Below are positions 26,822 through 37,773 of a stretch of DNA of 64,000 nt, piece by piece. This DNA is from Rhodobacterales bacterium. Its GTDB lineage: Bacteria > Pseudomonadota > Alphaproteobacteria > Rhodobacterales > Rhodobacteraceae. The translations under genes and the position numbers were made by a program. The stretch spans positions 1 through 64,000 of the forward strand of contig PDRW01000037.1 in assembly GCA_002746935.1 (NCBI GenBank), given 5' to 3'. Position 1 is the first letter of the stretch; every line of letters starts with the position of its first letter. A model generated the notes under the pieces. The model was not told the DNA's origin and searched no databases. It worked only from the letters and a program-made list of their open reading frames with translations.

Positions 26822-28651
26822 ATGTCCAATGCAAAACGTTTCTCCCGGTTTGCCGGTCTCGCACTGGCGCTCGCCGCGTTTCCGGTTCCGGCGCAGGAGC
26901 TGAGTTTCACCGTCCAGGGTGGCGGCGACGACGGGGCAGGCGAGGCGCTCACAGGAGCGCTCGAAAACGCTTCGCTGCTTCATGCGGCGCAGGCGGAGCG
27001 CGGTGAGGGCGAGGCGGGCGACCCGCGCGACGTGCTGGCCGCGGCGCGCGCCGATTATGCCCGGATGGTGAATGCGCTTTACGCCGAGGGCTATTATGGC
27101 GGTGTGGTGCGCATCCTTGTCGATGGCCGCGAGGCCGCGTCGATGTCGCCTTTCGCGGCGCCTGCGCATATCGGCAAGGTCGAGGTTTCGGTCGACCCCG
27201 GCCCGCGTTTCCGCTTCGGCCGGGTTTCGGTCGCCCCGCTCGCCCCGGGCACCACGCTGCCCTCCGCCTTCCGCAGCGGCGAGGTGGCGGCCAGCGCCAC
27301 GGTGCGTGCAGCGGTCAAGGCGGCGGTGTCCGACTGGCGCGATGCCGGCCACGCGAAGGCGGCGCTGGCCTCGCAGCGGGTCACGGCCAATCACCCCGCC
27401 CAGACCCTTGACGCCGACATCCGTCTCGCCCCCGGGCCGCGGGTGATTCTGGGCGATCTGGTCCAGACCACGCCTTCGGCGGTGCGCGCCGAGCGGGTGC
27501 AGCGGATCGCGGGTCTGCCCACCGGCGAGGTCTACGCGCCGGCCAAGGTCGAGGCCGCCGCCAACCGGCTGCGGCGCACCGGCGCCTTCTCGTCCGTCGC
27601 CATCACCGAGGCAGAGGCGCTGGGCCCCGATGGCACGATGGATATTGCCGTGGCGCTCGCCGACCAGAAGCCGCGCCGCTTCGGCGTCGGCGCGGAGCTT
27701 GCCTCTTTCGAAGGGCTGACGCTTTCGGGCTACTGGATGCACCGCAACCTCTTTGGCGGCGCCGAGCGCTTCCGGTTCGATGCCGAGCTTTCCGGGCTCG
27801 ACGCCGAGCTTGACGGGCTCGACGCCGAGGCCACCGCCCGGCTCGACATCCCCGCCGCCTTCGGCACCGACAACAACGCTTTCGTTCTGCTCGAAGGCGG
27901 CTATATCAAGGATCCGGGCTATACGATATACGGCGGCGGCGGCGGTGCCGGGGTTCACCGTATCTTCGCGCCGGGCCTCGAGGGCGAGGCGGCGTTTGCC
28001 TATCACTATGTCCATGCCGAAGACGCTTTCGGCGAGCGCGATTTCTCCTTCCTGTCGCTGCCGGCGAGCCTCACATGGGACAAGCGCGACAATCCGCTCG
28101 ATGCGACCTCCGGTTTTTATGTGAAGGCCGAGGCGGAGCCGTTCTACGAATTCGAGGGTGAAACCTTTGGCGCCCGCGGCTGGCTCGACGCGCGCAGCTA
28201 TCTGGGCTTCAACGATGGCGATCTGGTGCTCGCGGGCCGGGTTCAGGCGGGCTATGTGGCGGCGCCTTCGGCGGCGGATGTGCCTTCGGACTTCCTGTTC
28301 TATTCCGGCGGCGGCGGCACCGTGCGCGGCTTTCCCTATCAGTCGATGGGGGTCGAGCTCGGCAATGGCGACATCGTCGGCGGCATGGCCTTCCTCGGCG
28401 GCTCGGCGGAAGTGCGCTACAAGGTGACCGACGCCATCGGCGTGGTCGGCTTTGCCGATGCCGCGCAGGTGGGGGCGGAAAGCTTCCTTGACGGGTCCGA
28501 CTGGCAGGTGGGCGCCGGCGTCGGCCTGCGCTACGACACCGGCATGGGGCCGATCCGGCTCGACGTGGCGGTGCCGGTCTCGGGGCCGGGCGCCTCGCTC
28601 GACTCCTACGAGGATGTGCAGCTCTATCTCGGAATCGGGCAGGCGTTTTGA
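26822..28651 (+). CDS. tamA: TamA, Omp85-family outer-membrane translocation/assembly subunit
   Basis: Outer-membrane partner of TamB in the translocation and assembly module, which supports insertion of some outer-membrane proteins and lipid homeostasis. The 609-residue product starts at ATG 26822 and has a signal peptide (FAGLALALAAFPVPAQE). It has N-terminal POTRA-type repeats (about 40-280, e.g. LYAEGYYGGVVRILVDG and RRTGAFSSVAI) and a C-terminal Omp85 barrel (about 290-609) with the diagnostic VRGF loop in GGGGTVRGFPYQS and a terminal Phe (LGIGQAF). A short Ala/Gly/Glu-rich insert follows the signal. Its stop overlaps the start region of tamB, so the two are one operon. Confidence 0.93.
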   Translation: MSNAKRFSRFAGLALALAAFPVPAQELSFTVQGGGDDGAGEALTGALENASLLHAAQAERGEGEAGDPRDVLAAARADYARMVNALYAEGYYGGVVRILVDGREAASMSPFAAPAHIGKVEVSVDPGPRFRFGRVSVAPLAPGTTLPSAFRSGEVAASATVRAAVKAAVSDWRDAGHAKAALASQRVTANHPAQTLDADIRLAPGPRVILGDLVQTTPSAVRAERVQRIAGLPTGEVYAPAKVEAAANRLRRTGAFSSVAITEAEALGPDGTMDIAVALADQKPRRFGVGAELASFEGLTLSGYWMHRNLFGGAERFRFDAELSGLDAELDGLDAEATARLDIPAAFGTDNNAFVLLEGGYIKDPGYTIYGGGGGAGVHRIFAPGLEGEAAFAYHYVHAEDAFGERDFSFLSLPASLTWDKRDNPLDATSGFYVKAEAEPFYEFEGETFGARGWLDARSYLGFNDGDLVLAGRVQAGYVAAPSAADVPSDFLFYSGGGGTVRGFPYQSMGVELGNGDIVGGMAFLGGSAEVRYKVTDAIGVVGFADAAQVGAESFLDGSDWQVGAGVGLRYDTGMGPIRLDVAVPVSGPGASLDSYEDVQLYLGIGQAF

Positions 28652-28653
28652 CC

Positions 28654-31600
28654 ATGCGCCGCCGTTACGCCCCGCTTCTCGCCGCCTGTCTCGCGGTCGC
28701 CCCGGCCTTTGCCGAAGAGGAGGTCGACGACAAGACCTTCCTCGAAAACCTGTTGCAGGACAAGCTTTCGGCTGCCGGCCGCAGGGTGGAGGTGACCGGC
28801 TTCGCGGGGGCGCTGTCGTCGCAGGCGACGATGCAGCGGCTGACGATCTCCGACGACGAGGGCGTCTGGCTGTCGATCGAAGGTGCGCAGCTCGACTGGA
28901 CCCGCTCGGCGCTGCTGGTCGGACGGCTCGACGTGCAGTCGCTCTCGGCCAAACGGATCGAGATCGTCCGCGCACCGGTCGCGGTGAGCGACGGGCCGGA
29001 GCCCGCGGCGAGCGCGTTTTCGCTGCCGGAACTGCCGGTGTCGATCAGCATCGGCAAGATTTCCGCCGAAACCCTGGTGCTCGGCGAGCCCCTGCTCGGG
29101 GTCGGCGCGAGCTTCCGGCTCGAAGGTGGCGGCCAGTTGGAGGACGGCGCGGGCGATGCCCGGATCGCGCTGCAACGGATCGACGGCGAGCAGGGCAACT
29201 TCGCCATTGCCGCCGGCTATTCCAACGAAACCCGGGTTCTGAAGCTCGATCTCGACCTTGACGAAGGCGCGGGCGGGATCGTCTCGCGGCTCACCGGGTT
29301 GCCCGGCGGCGCGCCGCTGTCGTTCGAACTGAAAGGCACCGGGCCGGTGGACGACTATGCCGCCGAACTCACGCTGGCCACCAACGGGTCCGAACGCATC
29401 GGCGGCCGGGTGACGCTCCTGCGCAAGAGCCCCGATGCGCCGCTCGACTTCACCGCAAAGCTCGAAGGCGACCCGACGGCGCTGCTCGCCGAGGAGTACC
29501 GCGCGTTTTTCGGCAAGGATGTGCGGCTTGCGGTGGCCGGGCGGCAGGATACGGCGGGGATGCTCGACCTTGCGACGCTCGACATTGGCGCGGAGGCGCT
29601 CACCCTCTCCGGCTCGGCGCTGATCGGTCCCGGCGGCTGGCCCGAACGGGTGGCGCTTGCGGGCAAGGTTGCCGCCCCCGGCGGCGGTGCGGTGCTTCTG
29701 CCTCTGGGGGGCGATCCGACCTCGGTCGAGGGGATCGCGCTCAGCTTCAGTCATGACGCCGCGCAGGGCGAGGACTGGCGCGCCGAAGTCACGCTCGACA
29801 AGCTCTCGCGCCCGGATCTGAAGCTCGAAACCGCCCGCCTCATCGGCCGTGGCCAGATTTCCGCTGACGAAAACGGCGTGCCGGTTTTCGGTGGCCATGT
29901 GGATGTCACCGCGCTGGGGCTCAGCGGCGCCCCCGACAGCCCCGCCGCCGCCATCGGCCCGGACCTGACGGGCAGTTTCGACCTTGTGCGCACCAGCGGC
30001 GAGACCCTCCGCTTCGAAAACCTCGCCCTCGACGGCGGCGATTTCGGCCTCACCGGCGACGTGACCCTCGACACACTGGTCGATCAGCTCGAACTCGCCG
30101 TCTCGGGCAAGGTCGTGCTCGAAACGCAGAACCTCGCCCGGTTCGCGCCGGCTGCGGGACAGGATCTTTCCGGCGCCGCGCGGCTCGCCATCGCCGGCGA
30201 AGCGGCGCTGCCCGGCGGGCCGTTCGACGTGGAAATCACCGGTGCCACCCGCGACATCGGCATCGGCAACGAACAGTTCGACCGGCTGTTCGCGGGCGAA
30301 AGCCAGCTGGCGCTTGCCGCGGCCCGGGGTGCCGAAGGCACGGAGATAAAGCGGCTGGAGCTTCTTGCGCCGGGCGCGGGCCTTTCCGGCACCGGCTGGC
30401 TCGCGGCCACAGGCAGCCAGCTTGCCCTGCGCTTCGACATGTCCGACGTCGCGCTGCTGGACGACCGGCTGAGCGGCCCGGTGGCGCTGGAGACCCGCGC
30501 GCTGCAAGAGGGCACCGCCTGGAACATCGCGCTCGACGCCACCGGCCCCGGCGGTGCGCTGGTGGATTTCGACGGGCGCGCCGAGACCGGCCCGCGCGGG
30601 CTCGAACAGATCACCACCGTCAGGGGCAACCTTGGTGCCGGCATCGAGCGCCTTGCCGCCTTTGCCGGTGTGGCGGGGATGAAGCTCACGGGCGCCGCCC
30701 GGCTCGATACCGCCGCGTCCTATGACCTCGGCAGCGGGGCCTTCAGCCTTGAGGGCAGCGGCGCCACCCGCGACATCGGCATCGGCAACGCGCAATTCGA
30801 CCGGCTGTTTGCCGGCGAGAGCCGGCTTGCCTTCGCCGCCGCCCGCAATGATGAGGGCACCAGGATCGACCGGCTGACCCTCGCCGCGCCCGGCGCGAGC
30901 CTCTCCGGCACCGGCTGGCTCGCGGCCACCGGCAGCCAGCTTGCGCTGCGTGTCGACATGCCCGACGCCGAGCTGCTGGACGACGGGCTGAGCGGCCCCG
31001 TGGCGCTGGAGGCCCGCGCCCTGCAACAGGAGAGCCCCGCCTGGGATCTCACGCTCGACGCCACCGGCCCCGGCGGCACGGTGGTGGATTTCGACGGGCG
31101 CGCCGAAACCGGTCCGGACGGGCCGGAACAGATCACCGCCGTCAGCGGCAAGCTCGGCGCGAGCGCCGAGCGCCTTGCCGCCTTTGCCGGTGTGGCCGGG
31201 GTGAAGCTCACGGGCGCCGCCCGGCTCGATACCGCCGCGTCCTATGACCTCGGCAGCGGGGCCTTCAGCCTTGAAGGCAGCGGCACCACGCAGGGGCTTG
31301 GCCTCGGTCTTGGCAATGCCGACCGGCTGTTCGGCGGTGCCTCGCAGACGGGCTTTGCGCTGCGGCGCGACGGCGCGGGCACGCTGTTCGTCGACCGCTT
31401 CACCCTCAGGACGCCGGAACTCGACATCGCCGCCAACGGCTCCACTCCGCAGGGCCAGCCACGGGTCGACCTGACCGCGCGGCTGCGAGATCTCGGCGTC
31501 TTCGTGCCGCAGCTTCCCGGCGCCTTCACCGCGAAGGGCACGGCAGCGCTTGGCGACGCGGGCTGGCGGCTCGACATCTCGGGCGACGGCCCCGGCGGGA

Positions 31601-32934
31601 CGGCGCACCGCATCTCCGGCACGCTGGCTGCCGATGCCGCGACGGCCGATCTCATGCTTCGGGGCCGCGCACCGTTTGCTTTTGCCAACGATTTCATCGC
31701 GCCCAGGGCGCTGTCGGGCATGGCGCAATACGATCTCGCGCTTTCGGGGCCGTTCGCCCTTGGCTCGCTCTCCGGCACGATCCGCAGCGATGGCGCGCGC
31801 ATGGCGCTGCCGGCGGTGGGGATCTCGCTTTCGCCGATGACGGCGCGGGTGACCCTCGGTGGCAACCAGGCCAGTCTCGAGCTGAGCGCCGGCGTCTCCT
31901 CCGGCGGGCGGATCACCCTGCGCGGACCGGTCTCGCTCAACCCGCCCCATGGCAGCAATCTGTCGATCGCGCTCATCTCGGTGGGCTTGCGCGACGCCAG
32001 CCTCTATGACCTCACCGTTGACGGCAATCTTGCGGTGACCGGCCCGCTCACCGGAGGGGCGAGCATCACCGGCGGGCTGCGGCTCGGCAAGGTCGAGCTG
32101 CGCATTCCCGAGACCGGTTTCGGCGTCGACGGTTCGCTTGACGGCCTGCGCCATGTGGGCAGCCCGCGCGACGTGCGCGCGACCCAGGCGCGCGCCGGGC
32201 TGACCGGCAAAAGCGGGGGCGGGGGCGGTAGCGGTACGGCCTATGGGCTCGGCATCACCATCGACGCGCCAACATCGGTGTTCATCCGCGGCCGCGGGCT
32301 CGATGCGGAACTCGGCGGCCGCATCACCCTGGGCGGCACCACGGCCAACATGGTCACCACCGGGGGCGTGCAGCTCATCCGCGGCCGGCTCGACATTCTC
32401 GGCAACCGGCTCGACCTCACGGAGGGGTCGGTGTCGTTGCGCGGCGGTCTCGACCCGGCGCTGAAGCTGTTGGCGGTCACGCAGGTGGAGGACGTGATCA
32501 TCCGGATTTCGATCGAAGGGTCAGCTTCCGACCCGAGCGTGAAATTCACCTCCTCGCCGGACCTGCCGGAAGACGAGATCCTCGCGCGCCTGGTCTTTGG
32601 CCGCGGCCTCGACCAGATTTCCGCCTTCCAGGCGCTGAAACTCGCCTCCGCCGTGGCAACGCTGTCGGGCCAGGGCGGTTCGGGGACCATCGGGCGGCTG
32701 CGCGAGGATTTCGGGCTCGACGATCTCGACGTCACCACCGACGAGAGCGGCGAGCTCGAAATGCGGGCGGGCACCCGTATTTCGGACAGTATCTACACCG
32801 ACGTCACCGTCGGCGCGGACGGGCAGGCGGAGGTCAATCTCAATCTCACCCTCACCCCCGACATCACCGCGCGCGGCAGCGTGAATTCGGATGGCGAGAC
32901 CGGGATCGGGGTGTATTTCGAGAAGGACTACTGA
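28654..32934 (+). CDS. tamB: TamB, inner-membrane-anchored translocation/assembly subunit
   Basis: Large periplasm-spanning partner of TamA, probably a lipid-conducting AsmA-like beta-groove. 1426 residues, with an N-terminal signal/anchor ([19 protein letters not shown]), long beta-rich repeats, and the conserved C-terminal TamB domain (about 1190-1426): [44 protein letters not shown] and [11 protein letters not shown] 28654 lies two bases after the tamA stop; an overlapping TTG at 28648 is possible. Near residues 530-875 the gene has two almost identical 173-residue tandem repeats and the start of a third, listed separately. The tamAB pair interrupts the EPS locus but is a housekeeping system. 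Confidence 0.93.
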   Translation: MRRRYAPLLAACLAVAPAFAEEEVDDKTFLENLLQDKLSAAGRRVEVTGFAGALSSQATMQRLTISDDEGVWLSIEGAQLDWTRSALLVGRLDVQSLSAKRIEIVRAPVAVSDGPEPAASAFSLPELPVSISIGKISAETLVLGEPLLGVGASFRLEGGGQLEDGAGDARIALQRIDGEQGNFAIAAGYSNETRVLKLDLDLDEGAGGIVSRLTGLPGGAPLSFELKGTGPVDDYAAELTLATNGSERIGGRVTLLRKSPDAPLDFTAKLEGDPTALLAEEYRAFFGKDVRLAVAGRQDTAGMLDLATLDIGAEALTLSGSALIGPGGWPERVALAGKVAAPGGGAVLLPLGGDPTSVEGIALSFSHDAAQGEDWRAEVTLDKLSRPDLKLETARLIGRGQISADENGVPVFGGHVDVTALGLSGAPDSPAAAIGPDLTGSFDLVRTSGETLRFENLALDGGDFGLTGDVTLDTLVDQLELAVSGKVVLETQNLARFAPAAGQDLSGAARLAIAGEAALPGGPFDVEITGATRDIGIGNEQFDRLFAGESQLALAAARGAEGTEIKRLELLAPGAGLSGTGWLAATGSQLALRFDMSDVALLDDRLSGPVALETRALQEGTAWNIALDATGPGGALVDFDGRAETGPRGLEQITTVRGNLGAGIERLAAFAGVAGMKLTGAARLDTAASYDLGSGAFSLEGSGATRDIGIGNAQFDRLFAGESRLAFAAARNDEGTRIDRLTLAAPGASLSGTGWLAATGSQLALRVDMPDAELLDDGLSGPVALEARALQQESPAWDLTLDATGPGGTVVDFDGRAETGPDGPEQITAVSGKLGASAERLAAFAGVAGVKLTGAARLDTAASYDLGSGAFSLEGSGTTQGLGLGLGNADRLFGGASQTGFALRRDGAGTLFVDRFTLRTPELDIAANGSTPQGQPRVDLTARLRDLGVFVPQLPGAFTAKGTAALGDAGWRLDISGDGPGGTAHRISGTLAADAATADLMLRGRAPFAFANDFIAPRALSGMAQYDLALSGPFALGSLSGTIRSDGARMALPAVGISLSPMTARVTLGGNQASLELSAGVSSGGRITLRGPVSLNPPHGSNLSIALISVGLRDASLYDLTVDGNLAVTGPLTGGASITGGLRLGKVELRIPETGFGVDGSLDGLRHVGSPRDVRATQARAGLTGKSGGGGGSGTAYGLGITIDAPTSVFIRGRGLDAELGGRITLGGTTANMVTTGGVQLIRGRLDILGNRLDLTEGSVSLRGGLDPALKLLAVTQVEDVIIRISIEGSASDPSVKFTSSPDLPEDEILARLVFGRGLDQISAFQALKLASAVATLSGQGGSGTIGRLREDFGLDDLDVTTDESGELEMRAGTRISDSIYTDVTVGADGQAEVNLNLTLTPDITARGSVNSDGETGIGVYFEKDY
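30241..31330 (+). repeat. 173-residue tandem duplication inside tamB
   Basis: The segment beginning [10 protein letters not shown] at 30241 recurs at 30760 (519-base step), and a diverged third copy starts at 31282 ([12 protein letters not shown]). Within the copies, stretches such as [35 protein letters not shown] and [19 protein letters not shown] are almost unchanged, also at DNA level. The period is a whole number of codons, so unequal crossover would change protein length without breaking the frame. Confidence 0.9.
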
Positions 32935-33461
32935 AGCCGGGAGCCGGGGCGGATGTAGGGTATCAATTTGTTTCCATTGTAAATCAATGCCTTGTCTGGT
33001 TGGCAGGCGAGGTCGGGGGCGGTATGGCGCCTTGGTGCCCGGTACCCTTCACAGGCGTAAAACCCCGCTCGGTGATGCCTTTTCCGGGGGTTGGGGGCGT
33101 TTGCGGGGCGCGCGTGAGGCTTGGAAACCCGCCTTTGGGCAGGGAATTGGCGCCCATGTCTCAACACCGTGTTTTCTTTGGAAGTCAGAGGGGTATCCCG
33201 TCCGTCCCGTTCGTGCCCGGCGCCTTTCCCGGCATTGGCCATACCTGCGGCCCAGGTGCGTGGCGGGCCCGTGGCTCAGGTGTTTGGCGGGCCTTCGGTC
33301 CGACACATCCAGCCCCGTGCCCCTGATTTCGCTGGAAGAAACAGTCTTTTTCCGCTACCCGCCCCAAAAGCCGGCGCGCCCTGCCATGACGCGGCAGCGA
33401 TTTGGGCGTAACAAAAGGCCGCCGGGCAGATTTGAACCGGTGGGGCTGTGGAGGTTTTCGG
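32935..33461. promoter_or_regulatory. Intergenic region between tamB and rmlC
   Basis: About 530 bases without a supported gene; ORFs on both strands lack motifs. An AT-rich segment at 32965-32995 contains ATTGTAAATCAATGCCTTG, which resembles CTTGTAATTCAGCGCCTTG in the PKS-like promoter region at 38.14 kb. This may be a shared promoter or regulator site. The 40 bases before rmlC include CGTAACAAAAGG. I see no terminator after tamB. Confidence 0.35.
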
Positions 33462-34022
33462 ATGAAGGTCGAAGAATTGTCGCTGGACGGGGTGAAGCTG
33501 CTCACCCCCACCCGGTTTGGCGATGCGCGGGGGTATTTCGCGGAAACCTGGAGCCGCCGCCGCTTCGCGGACGCGGGGATCGACGCCGATTTCGTGCAGG
33601 ACAACGAAAGCCTTTCCGCCACCCCCGGCACGGTGCGGGGGCTGCATTTTCAGGCGCCGCCGTCGGCCCAGGCGAAGCTCGTGCGGGTGATCTCCGGTGC
33701 GATCCGCGACGTGGTGGTGGACGTGCGCCGGGGCTCGCCCGGTTTCGGCCGCTGGGTGGCGGTGGAGCTCTCTGCCGAGGCGGGCAACCAGCTTTTCGTG
33801 CCGCGCGGTTTTCTGCACGGCTTCGTCACCCTCACCCCCGATACGCTGGTGCAATACAAGGTCGATGCCTATTACGACGCTGCGGCCGATGGCGCCGTCG
33901 CCTGGAACGACCCCGACCTTGCCATCGACTGGGGCATCGCGCCGGAGGCCGCCACGATCTCGGCCAAGGATGCCGCCGCTCCCGCCTTCAGGGACTGGAC
34001 ATCGCCCTTCAACCGGGAGTAA
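33462..34022 (+). CDS. rmlC: dTDP-4-dehydrorhamnose 3,5-epimerase
   Basis: Third enzyme of dTDP-L-rhamnose synthesis, a cytoplasmic cupin dimer. 186 residues, the normal length. Signature parts are [34 protein letters not shown] with the catalytic His, and [16 protein letters not shown] 33462 is preceded by GGAGG about seven bases upstream. It is followed five bases later by rmlB and then rmlD in a tight operon. rmlA is not here but at 56.7 kb. Confidence 0.95.
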   Translation: MKVEELSLDGVKLLTPTRFGDARGYFAETWSRRRFADAGIDADFVQDNESLSATPGTVRGLHFQAPPSAQAKLVRVISGAIRDVVVDVRRGSPGFGRWVAVELSAEAGNQLFVPRGFLHGFVTLTPDTLVQYKVDAYYDAAADGAVAWNDPDLAIDWGIAPEAATISAKDAAAPAFRDWTSPFNRE

Positions 34023-34027
34023 CCGAC

Positions 34028-35065
34028 ATGAAAATTCTCGTCACCGGCGGCGCCGGTTTCATCGGCTCCGCCGTCGTGCGCCAGGCCATCGCCCGCGGCG
34101 ACGCGGTGGTGAACCTTGACGCGCTGACCTATGCGGGCAGCCTCACCAATGTTGCCTCCGTCGCCGACAACCCCGCCTATGCCTTCGAGCATGTCGACCT
34201 GCGCGACCGCGCGGCGCTCGACCGGGTGTTTGCCGACCACAAGCCCGACCGGGTGATGCATCTGGCCGCCGAAAGCCATGTCGACCGCTCGATCGACGGC
34301 CCCGCCGATTTCATCGAAACCAACATCACCGGCACCTTCAACCTGCTGGAGGCGGCGCGGGGGTATTGGGAGGGGCAGGGGCGCCCCGAAGGTTTCCGCT
34401 TCCACCATATCTCGACCGATGAGGTGTTTGGCACGCTCGGCGACAGCGGCAAGTTTACCGAGACCACGCCCTATGCCCCCAACTCGCCCTATTCCGCCTC
34501 GAAAGCGGCCTCGGATCACCTCGTCCGCGCCTGGGGCGAGACCTACGGGCTGCCGGTGGTGCTGTCGAATTGCTCCAACAATTACGGCCCCTATCAATTC
34601 CCCGAAAAGCTGATCCCGGTGGTGGTGCTGAACGCCCTCGCGGGCAAGCCGATCCCGGTCTATGGCAAGGGCGAAAACGTGCGCGACTGGCTCCATGTCG
34701 AGGACCACGCCACCGCGCTGCTCACCGTGCTCGACAAGGGCCGGCTCGGCGAGAGCTACAATATCGGCGGCAATGCCGAGGCGAAGAACCTGGATCTTGT
34801 GAAGATGATCTGCGCCATTCTCGACGAAGAACGCCCGGGCGCCGCGCCCCATGAGGCGCTCATCACTTATGTCACCGACCGTCCCGGCCACGATCACCGC
34901 TATGCGATCGACGCGTCGAAAATCGCCGCCGAACTCGGCTGGGTGCCGTCGCTGACCCTCGACGAGGGGTTGCGCCGGACGGTGCGCTGGTATCTCGACA
35001 ACGAGGAGTGGTGGCGCCCGTTGCAGGGCCGCAAGGGTGTCGGCGTGCGGCTGGGGAAGGGCTGA
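34028..35065 (+). CDS. rmlB: dTDP-glucose 4,6-dehydratase
   Basis: Second enzyme of dTDP-L-rhamnose synthesis, an extended short-chain dehydrogenase/reductase. 345 residues. The NAD motif is TGGAGFIG near residue 7, the catalytic region has [10 protein letters not shown] with the Asp-Glu pair, [10 protein letters not shown] with the catalytic Tyr and Lys, and [17 protein letters not shown]. The C terminus is slightly extended ([11 protein letters not shown]). The ATG is five bases after the rmlC stop, and its TGA shares one base with the rmlD ATG. Confidence 0.96.
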   Translation: MKILVTGGAGFIGSAVVRQAIARGDAVVNLDALTYAGSLTNVASVADNPAYAFEHVDLRDRAALDRVFADHKPDRVMHLAAESHVDRSIDGPADFIETNITGTFNLLEAARGYWEGQGRPEGFRFHHISTDEVFGTLGDSGKFTETTPYAPNSPYSASKAASDHLVRAWGETYGLPVVLSNCSNNYGPYQFPEKLIPVVVLNALAGKPIPVYGKGENVRDWLHVEDHATALLTVLDKGRLGESYNIGGNAEAKNLDLVKMICAILDEERPGAAPHEALITYVTDRPGHDHRYAIDASKIAAELGWVPSLTLDEGLRRTVRWYLDNEEWWRPLQGRKGVGVRLGKG

Positions 35066-35949
35066 TGCGGCTTCTGGTTTTCGGCAAGGGCGGGCAGGTC
35101 TCCAAGGCGCTGATGGCGGTGACGCAGGCGGAGGGGATCGCGGCGCGGTTTCTCGGGCAGGACGAGGCCGACCTCACCGACCCCGAAACCTGCGCCCGGA
35201 GGATCGCCGAGGCCGATGTCACCGCGGTGATCAACGCCGCCGCCTATACGGCCGTGGATGCCGCCGAAACCGACCGCGAAGTGGCGCATCTGGTCAATGC
35301 CGCCGCCCCCGGCGCGATGGCGCGGGCGGCGGCGGCAAAAGGCGTGCCCTTCGTGCATATCTCGACCGATTACGTCTTCGACGGCGCGGGCACGCGGGCC
35401 TGGACCGAGGACGACCCCACCGGCCCCTTGGGCTATTACGGCCAGTCGAAGCTCGACGGCGAGCGTGAAGTGCTGGCCGCCGGCGGCCAGGGGGTGATCC
35501 TGCGCACGGCCTGGGTCTATGACGGCGAGGCGAAGAATTTCGTCACCGCCATGCTGGGGCTCGCCGCCGGGCGCGACGTGCTCAAGGTGGTCGACGACCA
35601 GCGCGGCAGCCCGACGCCCGCCCGCGCCGTGGCCGAAGCCTGCCTCGCGGTGGCGCGGGCCTTCGAGGAGGGCCGGGGCACCGCGGGGCTGTTCCACTTC
35701 GCCGGCCAACCGCCGGTGGCCCGCAACGCTTTCGCCGAGGCGATCCTCGCGGCCACGCCGAACCCACCCCGGATCGAACCGGTCTCCTCCGACGCTTTCC
35801 CGACCCCGGCCGAGCGCCCCGCCAATTCGGTGCTCGACTGCACCCGGATCGGCGCGGTCTACGGCATCGCCCAGCCCGACTGGCGCCCGGACGTGGCGGC
35901 GATCGCGGCGGCGTATTCCCCGAAGACCGCCCCGGAGGACAAGGCGTGA
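35065..35949 (+). CDS. rmlD: dTDP-4-dehydrorhamnose reductase
   Basis: Final enzyme of dTDP-L-rhamnose synthesis. 294 residues. NADPH motif LLVFGKGGQVSKAL at the N terminus, INAAAYTAVDAAE, STDYVFDG, and the YYGQSKLDGE stretch with the catalytic Tyr-x3-Lys. Start ATG 35065 overlaps the rmlB stop by one base; an upstream in-frame start at 35008 would overlap rmlB by 58 bases and is less likely. The stop overlaps the GTG of the next glycosyltransferase, which indicates translational coupling of sugar supply with sugar transfer. Confidence 0.96.
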   Translation: MRLLVFGKGGQVSKALMAVTQAEGIAARFLGQDEADLTDPETCARRIAEADVTAVINAAAYTAVDAAETDREVAHLVNAAAPGAMARAAAAKGVPFVHISTDYVFDGAGTRAWTEDDPTGPLGYYGQSKLDGEREVLAAGGQGVILRTAWVYDGEAKNFVTAMLGLAAGRDVLKVVDDQRGSPTPARAVAEACLAVARAFEEGRGTAGLFHFAGQPPVARNAFAEAILAATPNPPRIEPVSSDAFPTPAERPANSVLDCTRIGAVYGIAQPDWRPDVAAIAAAYSPKTAPEDKA

Positions 35950-36911
35950 ACAAGATCGCCGCCGTCGTCATCGGCCGCAACGAAGGCGCCCGGCTGATCG
36001 CCTGCCTCGACAGCCTGTCGGGCCAGACCGGCCGGGTGATCTATGTCGACAGCGGCTCGACCGACGGGTCTCCCGAAGCGGCAAAGCGCCTTGGCGCCGA
36101 GGTGGTGCCGCTCGACATGTCGCAGCCCTTTACCGCCGCGCGCGCCCGCAATGCCGGGCTCGACGCGCTAGCGGAAAACCCACCCGCCTACGTCCAGCTT
36201 GTCGATGGCGATTGCGTGCTCGAACCGGGCTGGATCGAGACGGCGCAGGCCTTCCTCGACACCCACCCCGAGGCCGCCATCGCGTGTGGCCGGCGGCGTG
36301 AGATCCACCCGGAAAACTCCGTCTACAACCGGCTCTGCGACGATGAATGGAACACCCCCGTGGGCGAGGCCAAAGCCTGCGGCGGTGACGCGCTCGCCCG
36401 CTACGCGGCGCTGAGGGAGGTGGGGGGCTACAACCCGGAGTTGATCGCCGGCGAAGAGCCCGACCTCTGCCTGCGCCTGCGCAGCCATGGCTGGAAAATC
36501 TGGCGCCTCGACGCCGAGATGACCGCCCATGACGCCGCCATCCTGCGCTTCGGCCAGTGGTGGAAACGCGTGAGCCGCGCCGGCCACGCTTTCGCCGAAG
36601 GCGCCTGGCTCCACGGCAGGCCCCACGGCCATTGGGTCGCTGAAACCCGCCGGGCGCTCGTCTGGGGCCTCGCCCTGCCGCTCGTCACACTGCTCGCGCT
36701 GCTGCTCTTCGGCCCCTGGGGCCTGCTCCCGCTCGCCCTCTACCCGCTGCAAATCGCCCGTCTCGCCCGCGCCCGCGGCCTCACCAAACGCTTTTCCTGG
36801 GAATGGGCTTTCTTCCTCACCCTCGGCAAGATCCCCGAGGCTCTGGGCGTGCTGAAATTCTACAAAGCCCGCCTGACCTCCCGCCGCGCGACGCTCATCG
36901 AATACAAATGA
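35946..36911 (+). CDS. Glycosyltransferase family 2 with C-terminal membrane segments
   Basis: GT-A fold glycosyltransferase of 321 residues. N-terminal VVIGRNEGARL, VDSGSTDGSPEAA, and the metal-binding VQLVDGDCVLEPG; later EEPDLCLRLRSHGWKIW provides the catalytic acidic residues. Two hydrophobic segments (about 235-270) suggest membrane attachment, as in many EPS glycosyltransferases. GTG 35946 overlaps the rmlD stop by four bases, so it belongs to the rml operon and may be a rhamnosyltransferase (inference from context only). Confidence 0.88.
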   Translation: MNKIAAVVIGRNEGARLIACLDSLSGQTGRVIYVDSGSTDGSPEAAKRLGAEVVPLDMSQPFTAARARNAGLDALAENPPAYVQLVDGDCVLEPGWIETAQAFLDTHPEAAIACGRRREIHPENSVYNRLCDDEWNTPVGEAKACGGDALARYAALREVGGYNPELIAGEEPDLCLRLRSHGWKIWRLDAEMTAHDAAILRFGQWWKRVSRAGHAFAEGAWLHGRPHGHWVAETRRALVWGLALPLVTLLALLLFGPWGLLPLALYPLQIARLARARGLTKRFSWEWAFFLTLGKIPEALGVLKFYKARLTSRRATLIEYK

Positions 36912-36939
36912 GCCCGGCGCTTCCTGCGCCTCCCCAAAG

Positions 36940-36978
36940 CCCTCTTTTTCCTGGTTCAAATACTCAGGATCCGGCGCC
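36940..36978. repeat. Short remnant of the dispersed GC-rich intergenic element
   Basis: Minus-strand reading gives GAGTATTTGAACCAGG followed by AAAAAGAGGG, the tail of the element seen at 26.5 kb and 23.05 kb. The long hairpin part is absent. It lies between the convergent ends of the rml operon and the WecG/TagA-type gene. Confidence 0.6.
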
Positions 36979-37011
36979 TGCCACCCGCAAGGGCCTTGCC
37001 TCCGGGCACTG

Positions 37012-37773
37012 TTACCGAAGCGCCTCCCGCCGCTGCCGCCGGGCCTCCCGCATATGCCGGGGCAAAAGCCTGCCCGCGCGCCAATAACGCGGCACCATCC
37101 GGCGCGGCGAGGTCAGCGCGCGCCAGAGCCATTCGACCCTGAGCCGGCGCGCAAGCCGCGGCGCGCGGACCTGATGACCGCCGAAAAAGTCGAGCCCGGC
37201 GCCGATGGAGGCAAAGCCTACCGTGGGTGCAAGCTTGCGGCCGCGCGCGGCGAGTTGTTCCTGTTTCGGCGCGCCGAGGGCGAGGAAACACATGCCCACG
37301 CCCGCTTCGGTGAGCGCCGCGAGGATTTCCGCCGCCGCGTCCCCCTCCGGGTCGAACCCCATCGCCGGCGCATGGGTATAGACCACCTCGAGCCCCGCCA
37401 CCCGGGCTTCGAGCACCCGTTTCGCATCCGCCAGCGACTGGTCGTGGCTGCCGACGAACCCCACCTTCACCCCGGCCTTCGCCGCCCATGTGCAAAGCGG
37501 TTCTACCATGTCGGAGCCCGGCATCAGCTCCACCGGCGCGCCCGAGAGCCGCGTGAGCGTCACGATCGGCCAGCCGTCGGCGACCACGAAATCCTGCGCC
37601 GCATAGGCCGCCACGAAACCGGGGTCGGTCTCCAGCTTGGCGAGGTGGTCGAGGTTGATCGTCGCCAGCGCGAAACCTTCACCCGCCTTCCAGCGCGCCG
37701 TCACGGCCTCGGCGAGGGCGTCGCGGGTGGCAACGTTGACCGCAATCGTCTTGTCGTCGAAATGGAACTTCAC
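37012..37773 (-). CDS. WecG/TagA/CpsF-family glycosyltransferase
   Basis: GT26-family enzyme that transfers an N-acetylhexosaminuronic acid, N-acetylmannosamine or glucose-type residue to a lipid-linked acceptor. 253 residues from GTG 37773, close to the usual 240-250; the longer frame start adds a tail unlike the family. Signatures are INLDHL with the catalytic-region Asp, DFVVADGWPIV, VGFVGSHDQSLADAKRVL and FLALGAPKQEQLAARG. The C terminus is basic and amphipathic (RRLRVEWLWRAL), as needed for membrane association. It is divergent from the PKS-like gene. Confidence 0.9.
   Translation of the reverse strand: MKFHFDDKTIAVNVATRDALAEAVTARWKAGEGFALATINLDHLAKLETDPGFVAAYAAQDFVVADGWPIVTLTRLSGAPVELMPGSDMVEPLCTWAAKAGVKVGFVGSHDQSLADAKRVLEARVAGLEVVYTHAPAMGFDPEGDAAAEILAALTEAGVGMCFLALGAPKQEQLAARGRKLAPTVGFASIGAGLDFFGGHQVRAPRLARRLRVEWLWRALTSPRRMVPRYWRAGRLLPRHMREARRQRREALR

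Noticed and set aside
32935-33461. Small ORFs of up to about 110 residues on both strands before rmlC
   Set aside because: No start with a ribosome site, no motif, and a composition typical of non-coding GC-rich DNA.
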